Source of the DNA: Hypericum androsaemum
Taxonomy: Eukaryota > Streptophyta > Magnoliopsida > Malpighiales > Hypericaceae
Assembly (NCBI GenBank): GCA_963995505.1
Contig: OZ023190.1
Coordinates: forward strand, 18,594,092 to 18,658,091
Direction of reading: 5' to 3'
DNA length: 64,000 nt
A program made the translations under genes and the position numbers. The notes under the pieces were generated by a model. That model saw only the letters and a list, made by a program, of their open reading frames with translations. It did not search any database and was not told where the DNA came from. Below, piece by piece: positions 34,042-44,804 of this stretch. The stretch's first letter is position 1. Every line of letters starts with the position of its first letter.

Positions 34042-37000
34042 TCATTTGATATCTCTGAGTCGTTTCAGACCAATATTACGAACATGCTTCTCAAAAACTG
34101 TAGTGGGCAGGGATTTCGTGAATAAATCTGCCAAATTGGCACTTGAACGAATTTGTTGAACACTTATCTCCCCATCCTTTTGAAGATCATGTGTGAAAAA
34201 GAACTTTGGTGATATATGTTTTGTCCGATCACCTTTAATATATCCTTCCTTTAATTGTGCGATGCATGCAGCATTATCCTCATATAAGGTCGTAGGTATT
34301 CCCTTTTGAAAAGGTAATCCACAAGATTCTCGAATGTGTTTGACAATAGATCTCAACCAAACACATTCTCGACTTGCTTCATGAATAGCCAAAATCTCAG
34401 AATGATTAGATGAGGTGGCTACTATAGTTTGTTTCATGGAGCGCCATGAAATGGCAGTACCTCCATATGTAAATAAGTATCCGGTTTGCGATCGAGCATT
34501 GTGAGGATCAGATAAATATCCTGCATCTGCATATCCAATTACTTCTGCCTCTGAGATACTAGGGTAATACAAACCCATATCCATCGTACCTCGAAGGTAA
34601 CGCAATATTTGTTTTACTCCAGTCCAATGTCTTATTGTAGGTGAAGAACTGTATCTTGCTAGTAAATTAACAGAAAATGATATATCAGGTCGTGTATGAC
34701 TAGCGAGATACATTAGTGCACCTATTGCACTAAGATATGGTACTTCAGGACCAAGAAATTCTTCACCATTTTCTCGAGGTCTAAAAGGGTCCTTTTTCAC
34801 ATCAAGTGACCTTACAACCATTGGAATGTTCAACGGATGCGCTTTATCCATATTGAAACGCTTCAGCACTTTTGCTATATAGGAAGATTGATGCATAAAA
34901 ATTCCTTCTCCAAAATGTTCAATTTGCAATCCGAGACATAATTTGGTCTTTCCCAAATCTTTCATTTCAAATTCATTCTTTAAACAATCAACTGCCTTTT
35001 GGAGCTCTTCAAGAGTTCCAATGATATTGAGATCATCAACATAAACTGCAATTATAACAAACTCAGGTTCGGATCTCCTTATAAAAACACATGGGCAGAT
35101 TGGATCATTCTTATAGCCTTCCTTTAATAAGTAGTCACTAAGGCGATTATACCACATACACCCTGATTGTTTCAATCCATATAAAGATCGACATAATTTG
35201 ATCGAGTATAGTCCATTTTGACTAGAATCACGTACTTCTGGTACGTTGAATCCTTCTGGGATTCTCATATAAATGTCACTATCCAGTGAACCATATAAAT
35301 AGGCTGTAACAATATCCATAAGACGCATATTCAACTTTTCATGTACTGCCAGACTTATCAAATATCGAAACGTGGTTGCATCCACCACAGGAGAATATGT
35401 CTCTTCATAATCAATACCAGGTCTTTGAGAAAAACCTTGTGCGACAAGTCGTGCTTTATGTCTCACGACTTCATTTTTCTCATTTCGTTTACGCACAAAT
35501 ACCCATTTGTATCCTACGGGTTTCACCCCTTTGGGTGTGCGGACTACAGGTCCGAAAACTTCACGTTTCGCAAGTGAATCTAATTCAGATTTCATTGCGT
35601 CTTTCCAATTTGGCCAATCTTTTCTGTGCATGCATTCCTTGATAGATTTTGGCTCTAGATCCTCTTCATCTTCCATAATATTTAGCGCTACATGGTAGGC
35701 AAAAATATCGTCGACGATAATTTTATTTCGGTTCCATTTTTCTCCAGTCATAACATAATTTATTGAGATCTCATGATTATCACAATGTTCAGGTACCTGA
35801 TCTTCCATTGGAAGCGACTCATCTAGAGTCTGCCCTTCCTTGATATTAATATTGACTGGGGACTCTTCAGGAGTCAAGATATCCTCGATTTGACCATCTT
35901 GATATTTTGCTCCTTTTCTTTTACGAGGATTTTTATCTTTGGAACCAATAGGTCTACCACGTTTAATTTGTGCCTTATTTTCATTGGCAATAATTGATCG
36001 TCCTTCAGGGACATCAATTCTAAAAGGAGCATTAGCAGCCGGAATATGTGACTTAGTCACTCTCTTTGGGTCAGCAAAAGCGTCCGGCAACTGATTAGCT
36101 AAATTCTGCAGATGAATTATCTTTTGAACTTCAAGTTCACTTTGCTTTGTGCGAGGATCTAAATAACACAATGATAATTCATTCCAGCTAATATCCTTTT
36201 CAGGCTGCTTAGTTTCTCCTCCTAATGTTGGAAATATTGATTCATCGAAATGACAATCGGCAAAACGTGCTGTAAATATATCTCCAGTACGTGGCTCAAT
36301 GTACTTTATTATCGATGGAGATTCAAACCCAACATATATTCCCAACCTTCTTTGGGGTCCCATTTTAGTGCGTTGTGGTGGAGCAATTGGAATATAAACC
36401 GCACATCCAAAAATTCTTAGATGGGAAATATTTGGTTCCTGACCATGAACCAATTGTAATGGGGAGAATTCATGATAACTTGTTGGCCTGATGCGAATTA
36501 ACATTGCTGCATGTAAAACAGCATGTCCCCAAGCAGAAATAGGGAGTTTCGCTCTCATTAGTAATGGCCTTGCAATTAATTGAATCCGTTTAATAAATGA
36601 TTCGGCAAGACCATTTTGAGTGTGAACATGAGCTACAGGATGTTCAACGTTTATACCAATGGCCATACAATAATCATTGAATGTTTGAGAAGTGAATTCA
36701 CCAGCACTATCAAGACGAATGGTCTTAATGGGATTATCTGGAAAATGAGCTCGTAATCGAATTAACTGAGCTAGTAATCTCGCAAACGCCAAGTTGCGAG
36801 TTGATAATAAAGATACATGTGACCATCTAGTTGATGCATCAATTAATACCATAAAGTATCTAAATGGTCCACATGGTGGATGAATAGGTCCACATATATC
36901 ACCATGAATACGTTCCAAAAATCCGAGGGATGCAGTCCCAATTTTAGCTGGTGATGGCCTTGTTATTAATTTTCCTTGAGAGCATGCAACGCATGACAAT

Positions 37001-37659
37001 TCATTGGATAGGAAAATCTTCTGGTTCCTTAAAGAATGTCCACATGAATTGTTAATAACTCTTCGCATCATTATTGACCCGGGATGGCCCAACCGGTCAT
37101 GCCAAATTACAAAATCAGTAAACTTCTGGTTTACTGTTGCATGTGCCTCCATTGCACTAATATACGTATAATATAAGCCACATGAATAAGCGGGTAGCTT
37201 TTCCAGCACACACTTTTTACCCAAAATAATATTTGTAATATACAAATATTCTTTGTTTCCTTCATTTGTTGTCTCAACATGATACCCATTTTGGCGTATA
37301 TCTTTGAAACTTAATAAGTTTCTTTGAGACTTAGGAGAATATAATGCATTATTTATGCAAAAATTTGTACCTCCAGGTAATAATAAATTAGCTCTTCCGG
37401 AGCCTTCAATTAAATTCGTAGTACCTGATATAGTACTAACATTTGCCTCTTGCATTTGTAAATGAAGGAAATATTTATCATCCTTAAGTATGGTGTGCGT
37501 TGTGGCACTATCTGCTAAACACAGCTCTCTTTCTCGAGTAGATAAGCCAACTCGTGCCAATTCCATACTCTTCATAATGAAAGAAATATTTATATTAAAT
37601 GCGAGCAACGAAAACATTATTAACAAAATTACAGAAAATATTATATTAAAAACATGCAT
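34042..37659 (-). CDS. Copia polyprotein Pol (protease, integrase, RT, RNase H), copy B
   Basis: An open frame of about 1205 codons without interruption. In order: aspartic protease LADSATTHTI (about residue 50), GAG-pre-integrase IWHDRLGHPGSIMMRRV, integrase core with its three acidic residues in HGDICGP, TIRLDSAGEF and QNGLAESFIK, reverse transcriptase with GYKWVFV, PVVDATTFRYL and YVDDLNIIG, and RNase H with YADAGYLSDPHN, SNHSEILAIHEA and YEDNAACIAQL. All catalytic motifs are present, so the protein could be active if translated. The first ~30 codons of the frame are AT-rich, hydrophobic and probably not real protein. The same linker separates gag from pol in copy A. Gag and pol lie in one frame here, separated by two TAA codons. 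Confidence 0.9.
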   Translation of the reverse strand: MHVFNIIFSVILLIMFSLLAFNINISFIMKSMELARVGLSTRERELCLADSATTHTILKDDKYFLHLQMQEANVSTISGTTNLIEGSGRANLLLPGGTNFCINNALYSPKSQRNLLSFKDIRQNGYHVETTNEGNKEYLYITNIILGKKCVLEKLPAYSCGLYYTYISAMEAHATVNQKFTDFVIWHDRLGHPGSIMMRRVINNSCGHSLRNQKIFLSNELSCVACSQGKLITRPSPAKIGTASLGFLERIHGDICGPIHPPCGPFRYFMVLIDASTRWSHVSLLSTRNLAFARLLAQLIRLRAHFPDNPIKTIRLDSAGEFTSQTFNDYCMAIGINVEHPVAHVHTQNGLAESFIKRIQLIARPLLMRAKLPISAWGHAVLHAAMLIRIRPTSYHEFSPLQLVHGQEPNISHLRIFGCAVYIPIAPPQRTKMGPQRRLGIYVGFESPSIIKYIEPRTGDIFTARFADCHFDESIFPTLGGETKQPEKDISWNELSLCYLDPRTKQSELEVQKIIHLQNLANQLPDAFADPKRVTKSHIPAANAPFRIDVPEGRSIIANENKAQIKRGRPIGSKDKNPRKRKGAKYQDGQIEDILTPEESPVNINIKEGQTLDESLPMEDQVPEHCDNHEISINYVMTGEKWNRNKIIVDDIFAYHVALNIMEDEEDLEPKSIKECMHRKDWPNWKDAMKSELDSLAKREVFGPVVRTPKGVKPVGYKWVFVRKRNEKNEVVRHKARLVAQGFSQRPGIDYEETYSPVVDATTFRYLISLAVHEKLNMRLMDIVTAYLYGSLDSDIYMRIPEGFNVPEVRDSSQNGLYSIKLCRSLYGLKQSGCMWYNRLSDYLLKEGYKNDPICPCVFIRRSEPEFVIIAVYVDDLNIIGTLEELQKAVDCLKNEFEMKDLGKTKLCLGLQIEHFGEGIFMHQSSYIAKVLKRFNMDKAHPLNIPMVVRSLDVKKDPFRPRENGEEFLGPEVPYLSAIGALMYLASHTRPDISFSVNLLARYSSSPTIRHWTGVKQILRYLRGTMDMGLYYPSISEAEVIGYADAGYLSDPHNARSQTGYLFTYGGTAISWRSMKQTIVATSSNHSEILAIHEASRECVWLRSIVKHIRESCGLPFQKGIPTTLYEDNAACIAQLKEGYIKGDRTKHISPKFFFTHDLQKDGEISVQQIRSSANLADLFTKSLPTTVFEKHVRNIGLKRLRDIK

Positions 37660-37722
37660 CAAAAATATGATAAGGGAAAAATACCGAACACACGAAAAAC
37701 AAGAATATGAATATTAAACTAC

Positions 37723-38719
37723 TTATTCAATAAGAAAATCAGCCACATCCAAATGAGTGTAGTCATTTTTGCCAAAATCAATGGTAGCATCCACATTCGC
37801 AATGCTGGTGCCACCAACATTATTGACAAAATTTGTTTCGGCCTTCCGTTTGCCTTTCAATGATTCTTGATAAAGCTCAACTAGATGCTTGGGTGCACGA
37901 CAGGTGCGAGCCCAGTGGCCTTTGCATCCACAACGATGGCATGCATTTTCTTTTTTCATTCCACCATCACCATCTCTTCCTGATTTCTTCTCTTTATTCT
38001 CCCACTTCAGGTGGCGAGACGTGTTCTTAAAATTACCACCACGGTAACCGTATCCTCCACGACCATTACCACGTCCACGACCAAGACCGCGACCCCGGCT
38101 TCTATAATTAAATTTTGTCACATTCACTTCAGGGAATGGAGCATAGCCAGTTGGGCGGGTCTCGTGGTTTTTCATCAAAAGCTCATTGTTGTTCAGCCAC
38201 AAGAAGACAAGCAATCAACTCAGAGTATTTCTTAAAACACTTTTCACGATATTGCTGCTGAAGGAGCACATTTGATGCGTGAAAGGTGGAGAATGTTTTC
38301 TCTAACATATCAGAATCAGTAATATTTTCTCCACATAATTTTAGCTGAGAACTTATACGAAATAGAGCTGAATTATATTCACTCACAGCTTTGAAATCTT
38401 GGAATCGCAAATGCATCCAATCATAACGAGCTTTTTGAAGGATCACAGTTTTCTGATGCTCATATCTTTCTTTCAAGCTAATCCAAAGGATTAGTGGATC
38501 CTTTACCGTGAGGTATTCAGTTTTTAATCCCTCATCAAGATGGCGACGAAGAAAAATCATCGCCTTAGCCTTATCTTGGGCACAAGCTACATTTTTCTCT
38601 TTAATTGTCTCTCCCAGACCATTAGCATCAAGATGAATTTCAGCATCCAATATCCATGATAAGTAATTCTTGCCCATGATGTGGAGAGCCACAAAATCAA
38701 GTTTGGCGAGGTTTGACAT
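37723..38719 (-). pseudogene. Copia gag, copy B, with a 2-base deletion
   Basis: It starts MSNLAKLDFVALHIMGKNYL at 38719. The frame runs to 38183 (ACLLVAEQQ-stop) and resumes at 38214 in another phase with NNELLMKNHETRPTGYAPF. Compared with copy A, where the sequence reads LLVVEQNNELLM in one frame, two T bases are missing near 38190. The C-terminal part keeps the RG-rich patch and the zinc knuckle CHRCGCKGHWARTC, ending VADFLIE-stop at 37723. This lesion is the only obvious break in copy B. Confidence 0.9.
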
Positions 38720-39389
38720 TATAATACTATCATGAGCAAGTAGATTATATTAGATTTGATTTATCATAGATAAATATAATTGAGATAAAATTATTATATA
38801 GACATAACACAAATATAAGGAAACAAATGATTAAAAAAGATATTCTGTCCTTATTTGAAAATACGAGGAAATATAAAATACTAATCAGTAATTTTGTCCG
38901 CTTTCCTTACTTTTTTTCGGCGTGCATAATATCAGTTTAGTACCTATAAGTTTGACGCGTGTGCAAGCGATGACAAATTCGATGTTCAATGAGTAAACTT
39001 ACAGTTCAGTCCCTAAAACTTTCTCGCGTGTGCTAATAAGGACATAATCCTTATCCGCGTTCCAAAACAAAATTTCACATAGCTCCTTAGAGGTTTCTAA
39101 TCATTTTATGAAAGGACAACAGGAGGTTTTTTCATGAAAAATCTTTACCAAATAAATCCGATTTTTGCAAAAAGAATTTTACAAATTTATTTCCTTTGAG
39201 AAAATTATTTATAAGCCAGAACTAAACTTCATATGTTTCAATAACATTGAGAATCCAACAACAATGAATAATTTTATATGAGAATCTAACAAGAATGAAT
39301 AATTATAAATTGTAAGAATACTTACAAAATTAAGCTCAATTCTTCTCAAGAAATTATTGAGAACTTGGTAGAGACTCGTGCTGATAACG

Positions 39390-39692
39390 TGTTATGAATT
39401 ATCTATAATCTAAGCATATGAATATAGAGAATAATAAGGAAGAGAGTAGAGAATGAAGTTCTCATTAATAGGTGTAGGATGTGTGTACAATTACAATGCT
39501 ATTTATAGGCAATTACATCCATTAAACAATAACCCACTAAACTTTCTTTATGGTAAAGTGGAGAAAAACATGGAGTAGAACATGGAGGTGAGGTGGAAGA
39601 GAACATGGAGGAACATGGAGGTGAGGTGGAGGAGAACATGGAGGAACATGGGAGAACATGGAAGAAATATGGCATCCATATTATACATAATA
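39390..39692 (-). repeat. 5' LTR of Copia copy B
   Basis: 303 bases, partner of 33540-33832. The adjoining coding strand reads ACGTTATCAGCACGAGTC at the primer-binding position. A similar sequence is found at copy A. Confidence 0.92.
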
Positions 39693-40397
39693 GTCAGCAA
39701 TTTTTTATTTTTTGTTCTAAGGATATTTTTGTCAATGATAAAAAATAATTCATTTAGGGACTCGAAAATATAATAAAAGTAAATTATAGGGACTTTGAAA
39801 TGTATTTTGTGAACATGAGGACTTTTGAGTATATTTAAGCAAACCCCAAGGACTGCAGAGTAATTTTCTCAAAAAATTGTGGTGTTAAATTTATGGGAAA
39901 ATTATTCTGTAGCCCCTTGAGTTTGCTTAAATATACTCAAAAGTTCTCCTGTTTGTAAAATACACGCTAACGTCCCTCTAGTTTGCTTTTAATATACTTT
40001 CAGGTTTGTGGCGCACGTTAGCATCTTTTTATTCATTATTGTCAATGTATTAGGACAAAAAATAAAAAAAATCAATGATGTCATCTCTTCTTCTACTTCT
40101 AACCAATGACATCATCATCTCTTTGGAACCAATGACATCATTATCTCTTTGGAACAAATACAACAATAAAATCAAATCAAACCCAAAATCAAATCATGAG
40201 AATCCAAAGAATTAAGAACATATAATTAATTAGATACCAGGGACTAACAATCGTCCAAATTAAAACCCAATCGTCATACACGAGCAGCAGTAGAGTTCCA
40301 ATCTTTTCCAATCGTCAAGAACTCCTCTTCCGTAAAGTTCCAATCTTTTTCCCAACTCAATTCAAATTTCAACCTTCCATTTCAACTATTAAAAAAG

Positions 40398-41636
40398 GGG
40401 AAAATTACTTTCAAGTCCCTCAGATTTACTTAAATATACTCAAAAGTCCCTCATGTTCATAAAATACATTATGACGTCCCTCTAGTTTAATTTTATTATA
40501 CTTTCAGGTCCCTAGCGCACGTTAGCAGCTTTTTTTTCTCATTTTTGTCAATGGAATGACCAAAATACCCTTTTAGAACAAAAAATAAAAAAGATGATGT
40601 CATCTCTTCTTCTACCTCTAGCCAAACCCAAACCCAATCGACTCTACCAAATTAAGAACCAATCGGCATCCACCCGCTGGTTCTCGTTGAGAAACCACAG
40701 CACGACCTACTCCATCTCTTTGTCGAGCCTTCTCTTGTCCTTCAAATCCCTAACCATCTCTCTTAGCTTGATGATGGCGTGGAGGCGGATCCCATTGCCC
40801 AAGAGGTTCTCACGACTGCCTTGTTCGCATCTGTAATAGCGAGACCCATGGCACGTAGCGGGGCGGCAGTCTCGAGCACGGAGGCGCCGCTGGTAACGAG
40901 GTCCTCGACGACGAGGATGGCATGGCCAGGGGGAAATGGCCCTTGATGGCGCGGGCGGTGCTGTAGTTCTTGACCTCCTTGCGGCAGAAGAGCATGGGGA
41001 TATGGTGGGCGACGGAGACTCAGGTGGCAATAGGGAGGGCGGAGGTGAGGAGGGAGGGTAGGAGATTATGAGGCGGAGGTCGACCCATAACTGCTCCACC
41101 GATTATGTGTCTTCCTGGTCAGATTATGTGTTGTCCTAGGCCACCTCGAGGCCGTCCAGCTCCTCCGACACATAACCGCTCCGGCATCGTACCGAGTCCA
41201 GGCATCCTCCAACCAAAAAATTATCGTCACCAGAGAATGTGGGAAGAACCATCTGGTCTGTATCCTCTCTCTCTCCCTCCACACACCCCCCCCCCCCCCC
41301 CCCGATTATTTGTAAAGGCTTCGTTTGTTTCGTGGGAGACGAAGAGATGTGCTAGATTCATTTTTTGTTCGTGGAGACGACGGCAACGGGATGACGACGA
41401 CAACGAAGAGGTGGGATGGAGACGGGATGGAGAAGAAGAGATGATGTAAGAAATTTTTTATTTTTGTTATAAGAGTATTTTTGTCATTTCAATGATAAAA
41501 AAAAGGAAAAAAACTCATTTAGGGACCCGAAAGTATAATAAAAGTAAACTAGAGGAACGTCGGAATGTATTTTGTGAACAGGAGAGACTTTTGAGTATAT
41601 TTATGCAAATTCGAGGAATTTGAGAGTAATTTTCCC
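40398..41636. mobile_element. Nested Pack-MULE with UMP synthase fragment
   Basis: Ends are 'gggaaaattactttcaag' and, inverted, 'gggaaaattactctcaaa', each followed by the same TIR family (tccctctagttt..., cgcacgttagcag). Flanking 9-mers ttaaaaaag (40389-40397) and ttaaaaaaa (41637-41645) differ at one base. The interior, read on the minus strand, contains pieces of the orotate phosphoribosyltransferase half of UMP synthase. No transposase is present. Confidence 0.83.
40695..41100 (-). pseudogene. Captured UMP synthase (orotate phosphoribosyltransferase domain) fragment
   Basis: Minus-strand frames give, in order, [36 protein letters not shown] then [25 protein letters not shown] then [13 protein letters not shown], and [20 protein letters not shown]. 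These match successive blocks of plant [15 protein letters not shown] is the PRPP-binding signature of type I phosphoribosyltransferases, and MLMRRKEVKDYGTAK is the usual form of the lysine-rich loop. A TGA follows LPIAT, a frameshift follows IKGHF, and the AVVLIDREQGG block is largely deleted. The OMP decarboxylase domain is missing. It is a degraded, exon-joined-like capture with no enzymatic potential. Confidence 0.75.
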
Positions 41637-42333
41637 TTAAAAAAATATTGACGTCCCAAAAGAGCTTCACGACGGCGACTAAGAAATCCTCTTCCGTAAA
41701 GAACTGCAATACCACAAAAAAAAACATTGACGACGGCGACCATTGAAGAAGAAGAAGAGCTTCACGACGACGAGCAGGACTCCACCTCCCACCTCCGTCA
41801 CCGACCGTTCCTCCCCTGCTCGCCACTGTGATGGAGAAGGGTTTTGATTTGAACCCGCCTGAGGACTGATTTGGACCCTACCTGCCGCGACGACGTCGCA
41901 TGCCATGAGCACCTTAAGTTGTCATCCTCTGACCATGAGCAATCACCGTTCTTTGACCTCTGACAACAAAGACGAGGTGGAGAAGTCCTCGAAGCGCCAC
42001 AAGCGCCTGGGCGATGAATTCCTCAAACTCGGTGGGCTGGGTCGAGCAGACGGGTTCAGTCATTTAGTCATTTGAGGAGGAGGAATATGAGAAGTGGAGG
42101 AGTGGATGAGGAGGGCGAGATGGGTAGAAGAGGAATTTGGGGTTGGGTTTGAGGAGGGTGGAGAGGGCCATAGGAGATGCGGTCGAAGGTGGGGAGCGGT
42201 TGGGCCGTTGGGGGAGGTAGAAGAAGATATGACGTAAGCAATTTTTTTGTTTTCGTTCTAAGGGTATTTTCATCATTTTAATGACAAATAAGGAAAAAAT
42301 ATCATTGAGGGACCCGAAGTATACTAAAATCAA

Positions 42334-43621
42334 GGAAAAATTATGCTCAGGTCTCTGTAGTTTGGCCGCCCTCCCTCTAGGGTCCCTGCGTTTCTAAAAT
42401 CTTTTCTCACGTCCCCCAAGTTTGGTTTTAGAAATTTTTGGGTCCCTGACGCCGAAATATGCAGATTTCTCCGGCGAACACCCATCTGAAAAGACTAAAA
42501 TACCTTTCCATTAAAAATAGCCTCTTTTCTTCTCCATTTCATCTTCTTCATCTCCATCTCCCCCTTCATAATCTCTCTTTCCCTCCACCACCATTAAACA
42601 TCAAAACCAATTTGTGGGTTGCTAGATATGAAATTAATTAAAAAAATCAACTAAAGAGAATTAAAAACTTATTAAAATTATTTTTTGTTTCTGTTAATCT
42701 TTTTTCCATGTAATTAAAAATCACTTCGGTGATTTGGATCCATTGGGTCTTCTCGATGTTGGAGCCGGCAATCGCCTCCTTCCTCCTCTTCTTCTTCTTC
42801 AACTGGTCTCCAGTAACCGCCTCCTCCCATAAGGGCCCCGATGGCGGCTCCCTCTCTCCCTGCCCTGCCCTCTCCTCCTCAAACCCCACACGACAATCTC
42901 CAACAAGAGGAGGGAACAGAAGAGGAGGAGATTATAATTCTGATTCTCTTGTCAAGGGAGGAGAGCTTCACGGTTGAAGGAGGAAGATAGGAGCAAATTC
43001 TAATTCTGTTCACCAAATTGGGGATTTTGACTTGTTAAAACCAAATCCATAAAACCAAAACCCATTGTAATTTATCTTTTTTGAGAAGGCATCATAATTT
43101 ATCGATCTGTTCAGATATGTTCACCAAATTCCAACCAAAACCCACAAGTTAAAACTGCTAAAGCAACCATCTTTACCGAATCGGTTGCCTTGTTCATTGA
43201 ATTGGGTTTTGTTCCAATTTAGATTAGGAAACAGTAAGGTTGAGTGAATTGGGAATTTCTGGGTTGGCCAAAAGTTTCAATTTTTTCTTCGGGTGCCATG
43301 TGGAAGAGAGGAGTTTGGTTATTGGTTTATCTTGTGTAATTGATCTGGGTGATTGAATGGGTCGTTTGAATTTTTGGGTATTTTCTTTGGTTCAAGGTTG
43401 GAGGAAGACAAGTGGGGAAGGAAGAAATTTTTTTGTTTTTAAGTAGGAGGGCATTTTAGTCTTTTTAAGGTGGGTGTTCGTCGGAAAAATTGGCATATTC
43501 TGGCGTCAGGGATCCGAGAGTTTCTAAAATTAAACTTGGGAGACGTCATGAAGGATTTTAGAAACTTAGGGACCCTAGAGGGAGGGCGGCCAAACTACAA
43601 GGACCTGAGCATAATTTTCTC
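42334..43621. mobile_element. Nested MULE with exact 9-bp target duplication
   Basis: The left starts 'ggaaaaattatgctcagg', the inverted right starts 'gagaaaattatgctcagg', and the TIRs run about 170 bp. The identical 9-mer taaaatcaa flanks both sides (42325-42333, 43622-43630). The insertion interrupts the right TIR of the outer MULE, whose two halves (before 42333, after 43631) join cleanly. The same TIR family bounds 24017-25974. The interior at 42730-42960 is GC-rich with a minus-strand frame (MGFEEERAGQGEREPPSG...) that I do not recognise. Confidence 0.9.
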
Positions 43622-43662
43622 TAAAATCAAACAAGAGGGACTTTAGCGTGTATTTTGCAAAC

Positions 43663-44285
43663 AGGAGGAACTTTTGAGTATATTTAAGCAAATTCGAAGG
43701 ACTACAGAGTAATTTTTTCTAAATCTGTTTTTCAAAAAATAAACAAAACAGCTACTAAAAAAATTCTCCATGCTTTTTTTTGAAAGATAAATTGTTTACA
43801 GCACGTCAGAATGTGAACCATACACCTCCTAAAAATAGTACTCTTTGTACCGCTAGGCTAAATACCATTTAGTTTTCCATGCTTTTTAAGTTATGAATAT
43901 CCAGAAATATTTCACATAATAAATTATTTAGCAATCTTTCTATATGGCCATAAACAGAGTAACTTTTGAGTATATTTAAACAAATTCGAAGAGTTACAGG
44001 GTAATTTTTTCTAAATTTATTATTTTCATAAACAAAACAGCTACTATTTTTCAAAAAATAAACAAAACAGCTACTAAAAAAATTCTCCATGCTTTTTTTT
44101 GAAAGGTAAATTTTTTACAGCAAACTAAAATTTAAACCCTGCACCTCTTAAAAATAGTACATTCCTTGTACCGATAGACTAAATGTCCTTTGGTTCTTCG
44201 TGCTTTTTAAGTTATGAATATCCAGAAATATTTCACATAATAAATTATTTAGCAATCTTTCTACAGGTATGGCCATGAAGTGACC
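43663..44285. repeat. Direct duplication of about 300 bp spanning the outer MULE right end
   Basis: 'cttttgagtatattta' to 'cagcaatctttctat' occurs at about 43671-43945 and again at about 43963-44270. Spacing is 292 at the left and 319 further on because of an internal indel ('cataaacaaaacagctacta'). Each copy includes the MULE end 'gtaattttttc', 'ataaacaaaacagctactaaaaaaattctcc' and 'gttatgaatatccagaaatatttcac'. Confidence 0.85.
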
Positions 44286-44804
44286 AGACGATGCACCGAA
44301 GGACCCCATCCATTTAACACACAACTATTATTGTTTTATGAATTTTTTTAATTATTAAAATATTATCAGAATTTATTTAGAGGTAATTCGCTCAATTATA
44401 TTTCTTCGGTACAGAAAATAATTCACTTGACAGATCCACATCACAAGCACTCCACAAGTAGAAGATCACACCTGATCCCCTCCGGCTGTGCTACAAATCG
44501 GAGATACTCAATATATTTAAGATCTACTGCTCCAAATCTGTATGTAGTTGTGAATTTTTTTGTCCGAATGGTATTACTATTTATCATTTTTTGTGAAAAA
44601 AAGTGTCTGAATTTAAAGTATTGTGGAGGTGGTGTCCACGTGGCACGGACGCCAAAAAAAGTCGTATCTTGTACCAAGATCCGACTTTTTCTGTCGGATC
44701 ACCAAGATCTGACTTTTTCTGGCGAATCTAACATCTGACTTAAAAAGTCAGATCTTGACGGGATCCGACTTAAAAAGTCAGATGTTGGTAAATAGGCATA
44801 AACG

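Larger units (their letters stand above)
33540..39692 (-). mobile_element. Ty1/Copia LTR retrotransposon, nearly intact (copy B)
   Basis: LTRs at 33540-33832 and 39390-39692 start TGTTATGAATTATC on the plus strand and end CATAATA. Flanking 5-mers are ttcag and gtcag, one mismatch. The internal region matches copy A closely along its whole length, in the same orientation. The pol frame is open over its full length. Gag has one 2-base deletion. A polypurine tract (AAGGGGGAG on the coding strand) adjoins the left LTR. The insertion lies within the DELLA-bearing MULE, so the MULE came first. Confidence 0.94.
32403..39870. mobile_element. MULE with DELLA fragment, split by a Copia insertion
   Basis: The left end 'aggaaaattactttgtagtccctcgggtttgcttaaatatac' pairs with the inverted right end at about 39700-39870. 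Both continue into 'tccctctagttt...ttattatactttcgggtccctggcgcacgttagcag'. The same TIR family bounds the elements at 39895 and 40398. Removing the Copia element (33540-39692) leaves about 1.3 kb, the usual size of the MULEs here. No convincing 9-bp target duplication was found. The captured DNA includes pieces of a DELLA gene. Confidence 0.7.
39895..44011. mobile_element. Outer MULE containing two further MULEs
   Basis: The left TIR from 39895 ('gggaaaattattctgtag.ccc') pairs with the inverted right TIR ending 'gagtaattttttc'. That right end occurs twice, at 43719 and 44011, because the region is tandemly duplicated. The 9 bases before 39895 (taaatttat, 39886-39894) match exactly those after 44011 (44012-44020) and 7 of 9 after 43719. 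Subtracting the nested elements 40398-41636 and 42334-43621 leaves about 1.3-1.6 kb. Its own interior (41646-42324) has GC-rich, exon-like sequence including DNKDEVEKSSKRHKRLGDEF that I cannot assign. Confidence 0.75.

Noticed and set aside
34042..38719. A host gene rather than a transposon
   Set aside because: Domain order, flanking LTRs and polypurine tract identify it as Copia.
39582..39773. Open frame rich in MEVRWKRTWRNM repeats
   Set aside because: It is a reading of the aacatggaggtgagg repeats in the LTR.
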